Assembly: GCF_000373625.1 (NCBI RefSeq)
Contig: NZ_KB891994.1
Span: 372,001-436,000, forward strand
Source: Streptomyces sp. LaPpAH-108
GTDB lineage: Bacteria > Actinomycetota > Actinomycetes > Streptomycetales > Streptomycetaceae
Direction: 5' to 3'
Length of the DNA stretch: 64,000 bases
In this document: in pieces, positions 1 through 7,358 of the stretch
Position numbering within the stretch: the stretch's first letter is position 1
Layout of the letters: each line of letters begins with the position of its first letter
Notes under the pieces: generated by a model
The model's database searches: none
What the model was told of the DNA's origin: nothing
What the model saw: the letters and a program-made list of their open reading frames with translations, nothing else
Position numbers and translations under genes: made by a program

Positions 1-88
1 CGCCTCGTACCTGCTGTCCTGGTCCATCACGCTTCCAGTGTGGGGCGGGGGGAGGGGGCGGGGCCAGCGGAAATCGGACATGGGGATG

Positions 89-139
89 GGGCCCTTAGGG
101 GGCGACCCCGAAGGGCCCTCCCCCTAGGGCCCTAGGGGG
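89..139 (-). terminator. Double hairpin terminator downstream of rsgA
   Basis: Two strong inverted repeats follow the rsgA stop codon in the direction of its transcription. Positions 120-139 are a perfect palindrome (CCCCCTAGGG/CCCTAGGGGG). Positions 89-118 pair GGGCCCTT with AAGGGCCC around an inner GGGG/CCCC stem. There is no T-run, which is usual for Streptomyces terminators. Confidence 0.6.
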
Positions 140-150
140 GCTCCCCCGCC

Positions 151-1269
151 CTACGACCACCGCCCCCGCTTGGCCTGTGCGGCGGCCCGTCCCTCCGCGC
201 CCTTCCGCTTCCAGTCCCGCTTGATCTCGGCGCGGAGCCGGGCGTCCGTCTTGGCGACGATCCGCTGGTTCTCGCGGATCAGCTTGCGGTAGCTGTCGAG
301 CCGGCGGTGGGGCAGCTCGCCGCTGTCCACGGCGGAGCGCACCGCGCAACCGGGTTCGGTGTCATGGGCACAGTCGGGGAAGCGGCAGCGGCGGGCCAGT
401 TCCTCGACGTCGGAGAAGACCTGGCCGACCCCGCTGCTCGCGTCGAAGAGGCCGACACCGCGCAGCCCCGGCGTGTCGATGAGGACACCGCCGCCGGGCA
501 GCGGCAGCAGGTTCCGGGTGGTCGTGGTGTGGCGCCCCTTGCCGTCCACGTCCCGGGCGGCCCGTACGTCCATGACGTCCTCGCCGACGAGGGCGTTGGC
601 CAGCGTGGACTTGCCCGCGCCGGACTGGCCGAGCAGGACGGCGGTGCCGGAGCCGACGAGGGCGCGGAGCACGTCGAGCCCGTCGTCGTACAGCGCGCTG
701 ACGGTGAGCACGGGCACCCCGGGCGCGGTCGTCTCCACGTCCTGGACGAGGTGCGCGAGCGTCACCGGGTCGGGGACGAGGTCGGCCTTGGTGAGGACGG
801 CCACGGGCTGCGCCCCGGACTCCCAGGCGAGGGCGAGGAAGCGTTCGACGCGGCCGAGGTCGAGTTCGACGGCGAGGGACAGGGCGATGACGGCGTGGTC
901 CACGTTGGCGGCGAGGATCTGCCCGTCGGACCGCTTGGAGGAGGTGGAGCGGACGAAGGCGGTACGGCGGGGCAGCAGCGCCCTGACGTAGCGGGGCGCA
1001 CCGCCGGGGTCCACGGCGGCCCAGTCGCCGGTGCACACGATCCGCAGGGGGTCGTGGGGCGTGACGAACGCGGTGTCGGCCCGGACGACCCCGCCGGGCA
1101 GCAGCACATCGCACTGCCCCCGGTCGACCCGGACCACCCGGCCCGGCAGCAGCCCGCGCTCGGCGTACGGCGCGAACTCAGCCTGCCACTCGGCGTCCCA
1201 GCCGTACGGGGCGAGCGGGTGCGCGGAGGAAGTGGAAGCGGAGGTGGAGGAACCATCGAGGAAGTTCAA
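151..1269 (-). CDS. rsgA: Ribosome small subunit-dependent GTPase A (RsgA)
   Basis: Circularly permuted GTPase that helps late 30S ribosome maturation. The motif order is the permuted one: an OB-like N-terminal part, the G4 motif TKAD near residues 160-163, the P-loop GQSGAGKS at 214-221, then DTPG at 265-268. A C-terminal zinc knuckle follows (C295, C300, H302, C308) before a basic tail. I chose TTG at 1269 because GAAGGG sits just upstream and the protein then has 372 residues, a normal family length. The open frame extends further upstream without a good ribosome site. A palindromic terminator follows the gene. The family call is secure; only the start is uncertain. Confidence 0.93.
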   Translation of the reverse strand: MNFLDGSSTSASTSSAHPLAPYGWDAEWQAEFAPYAERGLLPGRVVRVDRGQCDVLLPGGVVRADTAFVTPHDPLRIVCTGDWAAVDPGGAPRYVRALLPRRTAFVRSTSSKRSDGQILAANVDHAVIALSLAVELDLGRVERFLALAWESGAQPVAVLTKADLVPDPVTLAHLVQDVETTAPGVPVLTVSALYDDGLDVLRALVGSGTAVLLGQSGAGKSTLANALVGEDVMDVRAARDVDGKGRHTTTTRNLLPLPGGGVLIDTPGLRGVGLFDASSGVGQVFSDVEELARRCRFPDCAHDTEPGCAVRSAVDSGELPHRRLDSYRKLIRENQRIVAKTDARLRAEIKRDWKRKGAEGRAAAQAKRGRWS

Positions 1270-1558
1270 AGGAAACCCTTCAAGGGGCGGCCCCGGCCGG
1301 TCGCGCGTCAGCGCGGGTGAGTGACCCTGTCGCAGGGAGAGTTCAGCCGGAGACCACGGAGGTGGCACGAACGGTCTGCTGAGCGCGGGCAGCGCTCGTC
1401 ACGAAGACGGTCATCGGGCTCACCTCTCATTCCTCGATCGCGGTCGACCGCGACGGCGAAGGGCCACCGCGGGAAGCGTCGTCAGCCTAGAAGCACGGGT
1501 GCCGGGGCGCCACTGATTTATCGCGCCCACCGCGAGGCGGCAGTGACCTGACGCTTCA

Positions 1559-3082
1559 TCACTTCACGTCGCAACGATCTCCGTTGAGGGTGAAGCCGCG
1601 CGGGTCGTCGTTCGCCCCCTCGTGCGTGCCGACGAATCCGAACGCGAACGACCCGTGTGCCGCGACGGACTTGTTGTAGCTCTTGGCGGAGGCGGTGACC
1701 TGGGAGCCGGACTGGTGCGGGGTGGCGTCCCAGGTCTGGCCGATGCGCTGGCCGTCGTCGAAGGTCCAGGCGAGCTGCCAGTCGGTGAGGGCGTCGTCGG
1801 TGGTGACGGTGAGGGTGGCCTGGAAGCCGTTGCTCCACTCGTCGTCCAGGTGGTAGGCGACGTGGCAGGTGGGGGTGTGGGAGGCGGCGTCGGTCGGGCC
1901 CGGGGCGGGAGCGGAGACGGTGGCGGAGGCGCTGTCCCGGTGCTTCGGAGTGGGGCTGGCACGCCTGGTGCGGGTCTTCGGGTCGCTCGGGGTCGGGCTG
2001 ACCGGGACCGTGCGGGTGGTGGCCGGGGCGGCCGAGCGGGAGGGGGCGTGGCTGGAGGCTTCGGCGCTGGGGGCGGCGACCGGGTGCTGGTCGTCGTGGG
2101 CGGCGGCCTCGTCGCCGTCCGAGGTGCCGAACGGCATCAGCGAGGCGCCGAGCGCGACGACGGAGATCAGCCCGGCGGCGGCGAGCAGTCCGCCGCGCAC
2201 CACCCGGCTGCGGGAGGTGTCCCGGTCGGGGTCGCCGGGCCCGGTACGCCCCGGTACGCCCGCGCCGAGGCGGACCTCGGCGGCCCGGCGGCGGCGCTCC
2301 AGATAGGCGAGTCCGCCCCAGCCGACGACGCCCGCCGCCAGGGCCGCGGGCAGGGCGCCGCCCGTCAGGCGCAGACAGGCGGCGGCCTCGGCGCAGGGCA
2401 CGCAGGTGGCGAGGTGGCGGGAGAGGTCGTCGGGCTCCTCGGCGCCGGGCGAACGGGTGACCGCGTCGAGCAGCCGGGCATAGCTGCGGCACTCGGCGTC
2501 CAGCGGGGTGTCCCGGTGGGCGCGGTGGCAGCGGTCGCGGAACAGCACGCGTACCTGGTCGAGTTCGGGGCCCACGGTCTGCGGGTCGAGCCCCAGGCGA
2601 CGGGCGACGACGCTCAGCGGCAGCGCCTCCACCTCGGCGAGCCAGAGCAGGGTGGCGTCCGCCTCGGGCATGTCCCTGAGGCCGCGCAGTGCGATGGGCC
2701 GGGTGAGGGGCGGACCCGAATAGCGGGCCGCCGCGTCGGAGTTGAGCCACAGCCTGAGGCCGGGGTCCAGCCCCTGCCCCTTCCCCGCGTTCTCCCACTC
2801 GGCGGCCGTCTCGCGTACGGCGGTGAGGAGTTCGGGCACGACCGGCAGCCGTGCGGGGCGACGGCCCGGGCCGCGTACGGCCGTTCCCTCGGCGCGCAGG
2901 CGGCGCACACCCAGCGTGAAGGCCTCGTCGGCCAGTTGACGTGCCGTCATGGAGCCGGAGGTGCACAGGTCCGCGTACGACAGGACCGCGTCCCAGCATG
3001 CGGAGAACAGCGCGGTCTCGTCGGCGTCCTGAGGGGTCGGCAGGTCGGACAATCGAACTCCCGCGTCCACGAACGAGGTCAA
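1559..3082 (-). CDS. Membrane protein with sigma-region-4-like/zinc-finger cytoplasmic part and exported CBM2 domain
   Basis: A 507-residue chimera-like protein. Residues 1-220 resemble sigma-factor helical regions, with a region-4-like helix-turn-helix (LSVVARRLGLDPQTV). A short HLATCVPC motif like the zinc site of anti-sigma (ZAS/zf-HC2) proteins follows. One clear transmembrane helix lies near residues 295-315, then a Ser/Thr/Pro/Ala-rich linker of about 90 residues. The last 105 residues, bounded by two Cys and rich in Trp, look like a CBM2 cellulose-binding module (DWQLAWTF...GQTWDA). The inferred topology puts the regulator-like domain inside and the carbohydrate-binding module outside. 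The start is TTG at 3082 after GGTGAG; a nearby GTG is possible. The role is unknown. Confidence 0.7.
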   Translation of the reverse strand: MTSFVDAGVRLSDLPTPQDADETALFSACWDAVLSYADLCTSGSMTARQLADEAFTLGVRRLRAEGTAVRGPGRRPARLPVVPELLTAVRETAAEWENAGKGQGLDPGLRLWLNSDAAARYSGPPLTRPIALRGLRDMPEADATLLWLAEVEALPLSVVARRLGLDPQTVGPELDQVRVLFRDRCHRAHRDTPLDAECRSYARLLDAVTRSPGAEEPDDLSRHLATCVPCAEAAACLRLTGGALPAALAAGVVGWGGLAYLERRRRAAEVRLGAGVPGRTGPGDPDRDTSRSRVVRGGLLAAAGLISVVALGASLMPFGTSDGDEAAAHDDQHPVAAPSAEASSHAPSRSAAPATTRTVPVSPTPSDPKTRTRRASPTPKHRDSASATVSAPAPGPTDAASHTPTCHVAYHLDDEWSNGFQATLTVTTDDALTDWQLAWTFDDGQRIGQTWDATPHQSGSQVTASAKSYNKSVAAHGSFAFGFVGTHEGANDDPRGFTLNGDRCDVK

Positions 3083-3323
3083 CTCACCACAGAGGCGATG
3101 GAGTTGGCGATACCCCGCGGCGGCAGGAGCTTTTCACGCCGCTGCGGCGGCTGACAAGCGGACCGTGCGGATCCGGTGAGCCTCCGGTCGCTCGGTGTGA
3201 CCGCGTGCGCCACTCCTTCGGAGGATACGGGCAGGGGCGCCCGCGTGTTCAACGCGAGCGCCCCTCGTTTCCTTCGACCGGGCTCCGCCTGTTCGACCGG
3301 ACTCTCGTCGAGTCGGCCGGCCG

Positions 3324-4643
3324 TCAGATCTCCACCGACTCCTGCGCGGGCAGGCTGTCCATGAAGGAGCTGACGGAGAACACCGCGTTGCCCGGGCCGG
3401 GCGGGCCGTAGCCGGGCGGGGAGGAGAGGCCGAAGTCGTCCATGGTGTTGCGGTACGCCTCGAGGAGGCGGATGTGGTACTCCAGCGGGGCGCCCTGCGG
3501 GTTGGCCTTGCCGAGCGGGGTGGTGGGCTCGGGGCACCAGGTGGTGAAGCGGGGCGTGATGCCGTGCGACATGAAGAAGCGCAGGCCCTCGGTGGTGGAG
3601 GCGATGGCCTCGTCGACGCTGGTGAAGCCGAAGGGCTCGGCCATCTCCACGCCCGCCACGAAGTTGGGGATCACGTTGCGCGCGCCGAACACGTCGGCGG
3701 AGTCCAGGATGCGCTTGTGCCACTCGTCCCGGCCGACGTACCGCTCCTTGCCGGGGCAGTACATCTTGAACAGATACTCGTCCCACACCTCGAAGTTGGG
3801 GTGGTAGATCTGCACGCCGTAGTCCTTGAAGCGCTGGACGTCCGGCTTGGGCAGCGCCTGGGCGACGACCTTGCCGATCCAGCGGCCCGGGAAGTGCTCC
3901 TCGATGGCCTTGGCGTACCGCCCGTAGAAGTCGGCCTCGTCCAGCCCCTGGACCTTCGTCGTGATCGCGCCGCCCGTGAGCGTGTACGCGGTAGAGATCT
4001 TGGCGGTGTCGTACTTGTCGATGATCTCCAGCGCCTCGAGGACCTCGTCGACGTCCTTCACGCCCGTGTACGGCCGTCCCGCCGCCTTGTGCTGGCGCCA
4101 GTTGTGGTTGATGTCGCAGTACTGGCATTCCTCCTTGGCGCCGAAGTACTGGCAGACCCGGAACGCGGTCAGATAGATCAGGTAGCCCCACTGGATGGTC
4201 GGGGCCACCTCCATGACCGACTTCCCGTTGGAGAGCTTGTGCCGGTAGTACTCCGGCATCGGCGGCACACCGACGTCGGAGATCCGCTTGCCGTCCAGGT
4301 AGAGGCCGAGCTGGCCGTGCTCGTCGGCGGCGACCCGGTAGGGGGAGGCGGGGTTCACCCGTACGGAGACCACCGTACGGCGCAGGTCGTACGGCCCGCC
4401 GGTGAGGATGATCTCCTCCGGGGGCCTGCGCAGGGCGGCCTCGCCCAGCTCGGGCAGGGTGCCGTGGTCGAAGGAGAAGATGAAGTACGACTTCGGCTTG
4501 ACCTCGCCGTCCTCGTTGTCGCTGAGGGCCGAGGCATCGAAGGCGACTCCGCCCCGGAGCAGGTCCTCCTTGAAGACGGCTTCCCGCGGCACATGCGGGA
4601 ACCGCTCCATCAGATCCTCGACCAGCGCGGTGCGGCTGCCCAT
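3324..4643 (-). CDS. Radical SAM protein of unassigned function
   Basis: A 439-residue protein with a cluster-binding motif C-x8-C-x2-C (CQYFGAKEECQYC) in the middle rather than at the N-terminus, followed by a TIM-barrel-like region with TLTGGAITTK and IYHPNFEVWDEYLFK. The CX8CX2C spacing differs from the canonical CX3CX2C, but the YCD context and the glycine-rich SAM-contact segment support a radical SAM fold. The ATG at 4643 is preceded by GGAGGAGA, so the longer upstream frame is rejected. The gene diverges from alditol oxidase across 203 bp. I recognise no substrate, and the neighbours do not suggest one. Confidence 0.75.
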   Translation of the reverse strand: MGSRTALVEDLMERFPHVPREAVFKEDLLRGGVAFDASALSDNEDGEVKPKSYFIFSFDHGTLPELGEAALRRPPEEIILTGGPYDLRRTVVSVRVNPASPYRVAADEHGQLGLYLDGKRISDVGVPPMPEYYRHKLSNGKSVMEVAPTIQWGYLIYLTAFRVCQYFGAKEECQYCDINHNWRQHKAAGRPYTGVKDVDEVLEALEIIDKYDTAKISTAYTLTGGAITTKVQGLDEADFYGRYAKAIEEHFPGRWIGKVVAQALPKPDVQRFKDYGVQIYHPNFEVWDEYLFKMYCPGKERYVGRDEWHKRILDSADVFGARNVIPNFVAGVEMAEPFGFTSVDEAIASTTEGLRFFMSHGITPRFTTWCPEPTTPLGKANPQGAPLEYHIRLLEAYRNTMDDFGLSSPPGYGPPGPGNAVFSVSSFMDSLPAQESVEI

Positions 4644-4846
4644 CCCTGTCTCCTCCCGGCTCACGCGTTCACCCCTCACCGTATGCCCCCGTCCCCGGTG
4701 GGGACGTCCCGGGGGCGGCTCGGCGCGTGGCGTTTTCGCCGGCACGGCGCCCCTGACGTGCGGTGTGCCGTCCCTTGAGTGATCTTCCCCAGGGGGCTTC
4801 GGGGTGAGAAGGTCGGCGCGGACGGCACTCTCGGGGAGGGACGACG

Positions 4847-6118
4847 ATGACGGAGACGGCGCGCACGGCCGGGCGGCAGGCGGTCACCAACTGGGCCCGC
4901 AACATCACCTACACGGCGCAGGAGTTCCACCGCCCGGAGTCGGTGGCGGCGCTGCGGTCCCTGGTGGCCGCCGCCGCGCGGATACGGGTGCTGGGCAGCG
5001 GCCACTCGTTCAACACGGTCGCGGACCCCGGCGGCGAGGGCGTCCTCGTCTCGCTGGCCGCGCTTCCCCCGGCCGTCGACGTGGACACCGGGGCCCGTAC
5101 GGTCCGGGTCTCGGGCGGCGTCCGGTACGCCGAACTGGCCCGCGCGGTCCACGCCCAGGGGCTCGCGCTCGCCAACATGGCCTCGCTGCCGCACATTTCG
5201 GTGGCGGGCTCGGTGGCGACCGGCACCCACGGCTCGGGGATCGGCAACGCCCCGCTCGCGTCGGCGGTCCAGGCGGTGGAGCTGCTGACGGCGGACGGTT
5301 CGACGGTGGAACTCGCGCGTGGGGACGCCGGGTTCGACGGCGCGGTCACCTCGCTCGGCGCGCTCGGTGTGGTCACCGCGCTCACCCTGGACCTGGAACC
5401 GGCGTACGAGGTCGAGCAGTACGTCTTCACCGAACTGCCGCTCGACGGGCTGGACTTCGAGGCGGTGGCCGGATCGACGTACAGCGTCAGCCTGTTCACC
5501 GACTGGCGTGCGCCGGGCTTCCGTACGGTGTGGGTGAAGCGGCGCACCGACCAGGCGCCGGTGGACTTCCCGTGGGCGGCGCCCGCGACCGAGGCGCACC
5601 ATCCGGTGCCGGGGATGCCCGCCGTCAACTGCACGGAGCAGTTCGGGGTGCCGGGTCCGTGGCACGAGCGACTGCCGCATTTCCGGGCCGAGTTCACGCC
5701 GAGCAGCGGCGCGGAGTACCAGTCGGAGTATCTGCTGCCGAGGGCCGCCGCGCCGGACGCGCTGCGCGCGCTGGAGGCCGTCCGCGCGGAGATCTCCGGG
5801 CCGTTGCTGACCTGCGAGGTCCGCACGATCGCCGCCGACACGCAGTGGCTGAGCCCAGCCTACGGCCGCGACTCGGCGGCCGTGCACTTCACCTGGGCCG
5901 ACGACCTGCCGGCCGTACTGCCTGCCGTCCGCGCGGTGGAGACGGCCCTGGACCCGTTCGCGCCGCGCCCGCACTGGGGGAAGGTGTTCCGGACTCCCCC
6001 TTCCGTGCTCCGCGAGCGGTATCCGCGCCTGGCCGATTTCCGGGCGCTGGCGCGGGAGTTGGACCCGGCGGGCAAGTTCACGAACGCGTTCGTGCGGGAG
6101 GCGCTGGAGCTGCCGTAG
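4847..6118 (+). CDS. aldO: Alditol oxidase (FAD-dependent)
   Basis: A 423-residue FAD-linked oxidase of the vanillyl-alcohol-oxidase fold. It closely resembles Streptomyces coelicolor alditol oxidase AldO, which oxidises the terminal hydroxyl of xylitol or sorbitol with O2 to give H2O2. LGSGHSFN near residue 50 carries the His that binds FAD covalently in the family. The substrate-domain stretches FGVPGPWHERLPHFRAEFTP and RPHWGKVF match AldO as I remember it. The ATG at 4847 has GGGAGG upstream. The end GKFTNAFVREAL is the usual C-terminus. D-arabinono-lactone oxidase is the nearest alternative name. Confidence 0.88.
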   Translation: MTETARTAGRQAVTNWARNITYTAQEFHRPESVAALRSLVAAAARIRVLGSGHSFNTVADPGGEGVLVSLAALPPAVDVDTGARTVRVSGGVRYAELARAVHAQGLALANMASLPHISVAGSVATGTHGSGIGNAPLASAVQAVELLTADGSTVELARGDAGFDGAVTSLGALGVVTALTLDLEPAYEVEQYVFTELPLDGLDFEAVAGSTYSVSLFTDWRAPGFRTVWVKRRTDQAPVDFPWAAPATEAHHPVPGMPAVNCTEQFGVPGPWHERLPHFRAEFTPSSGAEYQSEYLLPRAAAPDALRALEAVRAEISGPLLTCEVRTIAADTQWLSPAYGRDSAAVHFTWADDLPAVLPAVRAVETALDPFAPRPHWGKVFRTPPSVLRERYPRLADFRALARELDPAGKFTNAFVREALELP

Positions 6119-6132
6119 CAATTTCCTAGATA

Positions 6133-6161
6133 CCCTAGGATTCCACCGAGGAATCCTAGGG
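6133..6161. promoter_or_regulatory. Operator palindrome in front of the TetR gene
   Basis: A perfect inverted repeat, CCCTAGGATTCC-N5-GGAATCCTAGGG. It lies between aldO and the TetR gene and its right end runs into the ribosome-binding site. Size and position fit an autoregulatory TetR operator. Confidence 0.7.
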
Positions 6162-6171
6162 AGGTGGGCCG

Positions 6172-6753
6172 ATGGCCCGTGCGGGGATCACCGTGGACCG
6201 GCTGGTCACGGCCGCCGCCGAACTCGCGGACGAGTCCGGCTTCGAGAACGTCACGCTGTCCGCGCTCGCGCGGCGCTTCGGCGTGAAGGACGCGAGCCTC
6301 TACTCACACGTCCGCAACCTGCACGACCTGCGCACCCGGCTCGCCCTGTTCGCGGGCGGCGAGCTGATCGACCGCATCGCGGCGGCGGTGGCCGGACGCG
6401 CGGGCCGCGACGCGCTCACCGCCTTCGCGGGCGCCTACCGCTCCTACGCGCTCGACCACCCCGGCCGCTACGCCGCCACCCAGATCCGGATCGCCCCGTC
6501 CCTGATCGCCGACTCCCCCGCGCTGCGCCGCACCGCCGAGATCACCTACGGGATGCTCCGCGCCTACGACCTGACGGAACCCGACCTCACCGACGCGGTC
6601 CGCCTCCTGCGCAGCACCTTCCACGGCTACTGCGTCCTGGAGTCGGCGGGCGCCTTCGGCGCGGACCGGGACGTCACGGCGTCGTGGGACAAGGGGGTGG
6701 AGGCGCTGGATCGGGCGCTGACGCACTGGCCGAGGGGGGCGGGCGATGCGTGA
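6172..6753 (+). CDS. TetR family transcriptional regulator
   Basis: A 193-residue one-component regulator. The N-terminal helix-turn-helix is clear (TLSALARRFGVKDASLYSHVRNLHDLRTRLA, roughly residues 27-57). The C-terminal half resembles the WHG/TetR_C_13-like ligand domain (HPGRYAA...FHGYCVLESAGAFG). The start codon follows GGGAGGTG at 6159-6166, which overlaps a 12-bp-arm palindrome, so negative autoregulation is likely. It lies 53 bp downstream of aldO on the same strand. Whether aldO is also a target cannot be told from the sequence. Confidence 0.85.
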   Translation: MARAGITVDRLVTAAAELADESGFENVTLSALARRFGVKDASLYSHVRNLHDLRTRLALFAGGELIDRIAAAVAGRAGRDALTAFAGAYRSYALDHPGRYAATQIRIAPSLIADSPALRRTAEITYGMLRAYDLTEPDLTDAVRLLRSTFHGYCVLESAGAFGADRDVTASWDKGVEALDRALTHWPRGAGDA

Positions 6754-6849
6754 GGAGCGACTCGCCCGTACTGCTGGTGGCACGGGGCATCCCAGCAATT
6801 CGGGTCGCAAGTAGGATCGGCTTGAGACGAGGCCGAACCCCACGGCTTC

Positions 6850-6935
6850 GTGGTCCCTGCGTCATGTGGGGGTGGCCCCCGAGAACATGATTGGCGAGGC
6901 CAACTCTGGCCCCCGCGCATGCGGGGTGTAGTCCC
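6850..6935 (+). CRISPR. Decayed two-repeat CRISPR mini-array upstream of cas3
   Basis: Two repeat-like sequences flank a pseudo-spacer of about 26 nt (6880-6905). The first copy (6850-6879) begins GTGGTCCCTGCG and ends GGGGGTGGCCCC; it matches the main-array repeat with one inserted base and two changes. The second (6906-6935) contains CCCCGCGCATGCGGGG intact but has altered ends. Both keep the hairpin stem. The pseudo-spacer contains TTGGC-GAG-GCCAA, itself a small hairpin. The orientation is the same as the main array and the cas genes. It may be a relic array or a CRISPR-derived regulatory RNA gene. Confidence 0.65.
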
Positions 6936-7051
6936 CCCAGGCGGCGGACGCGGACGGCTTCAGCTGCGGTGCCTGCACTTCTTTGTCAACCGAGGCTACC
7001 GTCGTCGCGTGACGGGGCGACAAGCCTTAGCAGCCCCAACATGCATAGAAA

Positions 7052-7107
7052 AGGCCGGACTTGACCCCTCGACCATCGGTGGTGCGACGGTTCGAGAGGT
7101 CCGGCCT
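7052..7107. other. Long imperfect inverted repeat in the cas3 upstream region
   Basis: AGGCCGGAC at 7052-7060 pairs with GTCCGGCCT at 7099-7107, and CTCGA pairs with TCGAG inside. There is no T-run and no protein-coding signal. The rest of the 605-bp stretch 6754-7358 holds the mini-array, this repeat and a hairpin near 7280; I see no convincing gene in it. Confidence 0.4.
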
Positions 7108-7279
7108 CCCATCTCCAAAACCTAGCGAGCCTTAGAGATAAGGGGATTGTACCCATGCATGCCTTAACGAGTCCGGGTCCGGCCGATGGCCCTCCCTGGG
7201 GCCTCATCATCGCGATGATCGGCGCCTCCCCCGACCGCCCCTGGGTTTGGGCGCTGCTCTGGCGCAAGCGCTGACGCCT

Positions 7280-7310
7280 CCGGGGGTGGGGCTCGTGGCC
7301 CCACCCCCGG
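7280..7310 (+). terminator. Strong hairpin 48 bp before cas3 start
   Basis: CCGGGGGTGGGG and CCCCACCCCCGG form a perfect 12-13 bp stem with a short loop, without a T-run. It could end upstream transcription or act as an attenuator in the cas3 5' leader. The cas3 Shine-Dalgarno site lies downstream of it. Confidence 0.45.
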
Positions 7311-7358
7311 TTCGTCCTGCTTCTTCATCTGCCACTCGCAGCCTCCGGAGGAAACGAC

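Noticed and set aside
1321..1551. Small plus-strand frame between rsgA and the CBM2 protein gene
   Set aside because: Arg/Ser-rich translation without ribosome site or recognisable motif; the stretch reads as the upstream region of rsgA.
7066..7122. tRNA-like look of GGTTCGAGAGGTCCGGCC upstream of cas3
   Set aside because: The segment before TTCGA does not pair with the one after it, and no anticodon or acceptor arm can be built, so no tRNA is called. No other tRNA or rRNA gene was found in the window.
6850..7125. Small plus-strand frame between the TetR gene and cas3
   Set aside because: It overlaps the CRISPR-like repeats, has poor codon use and lacks a ribosome site.
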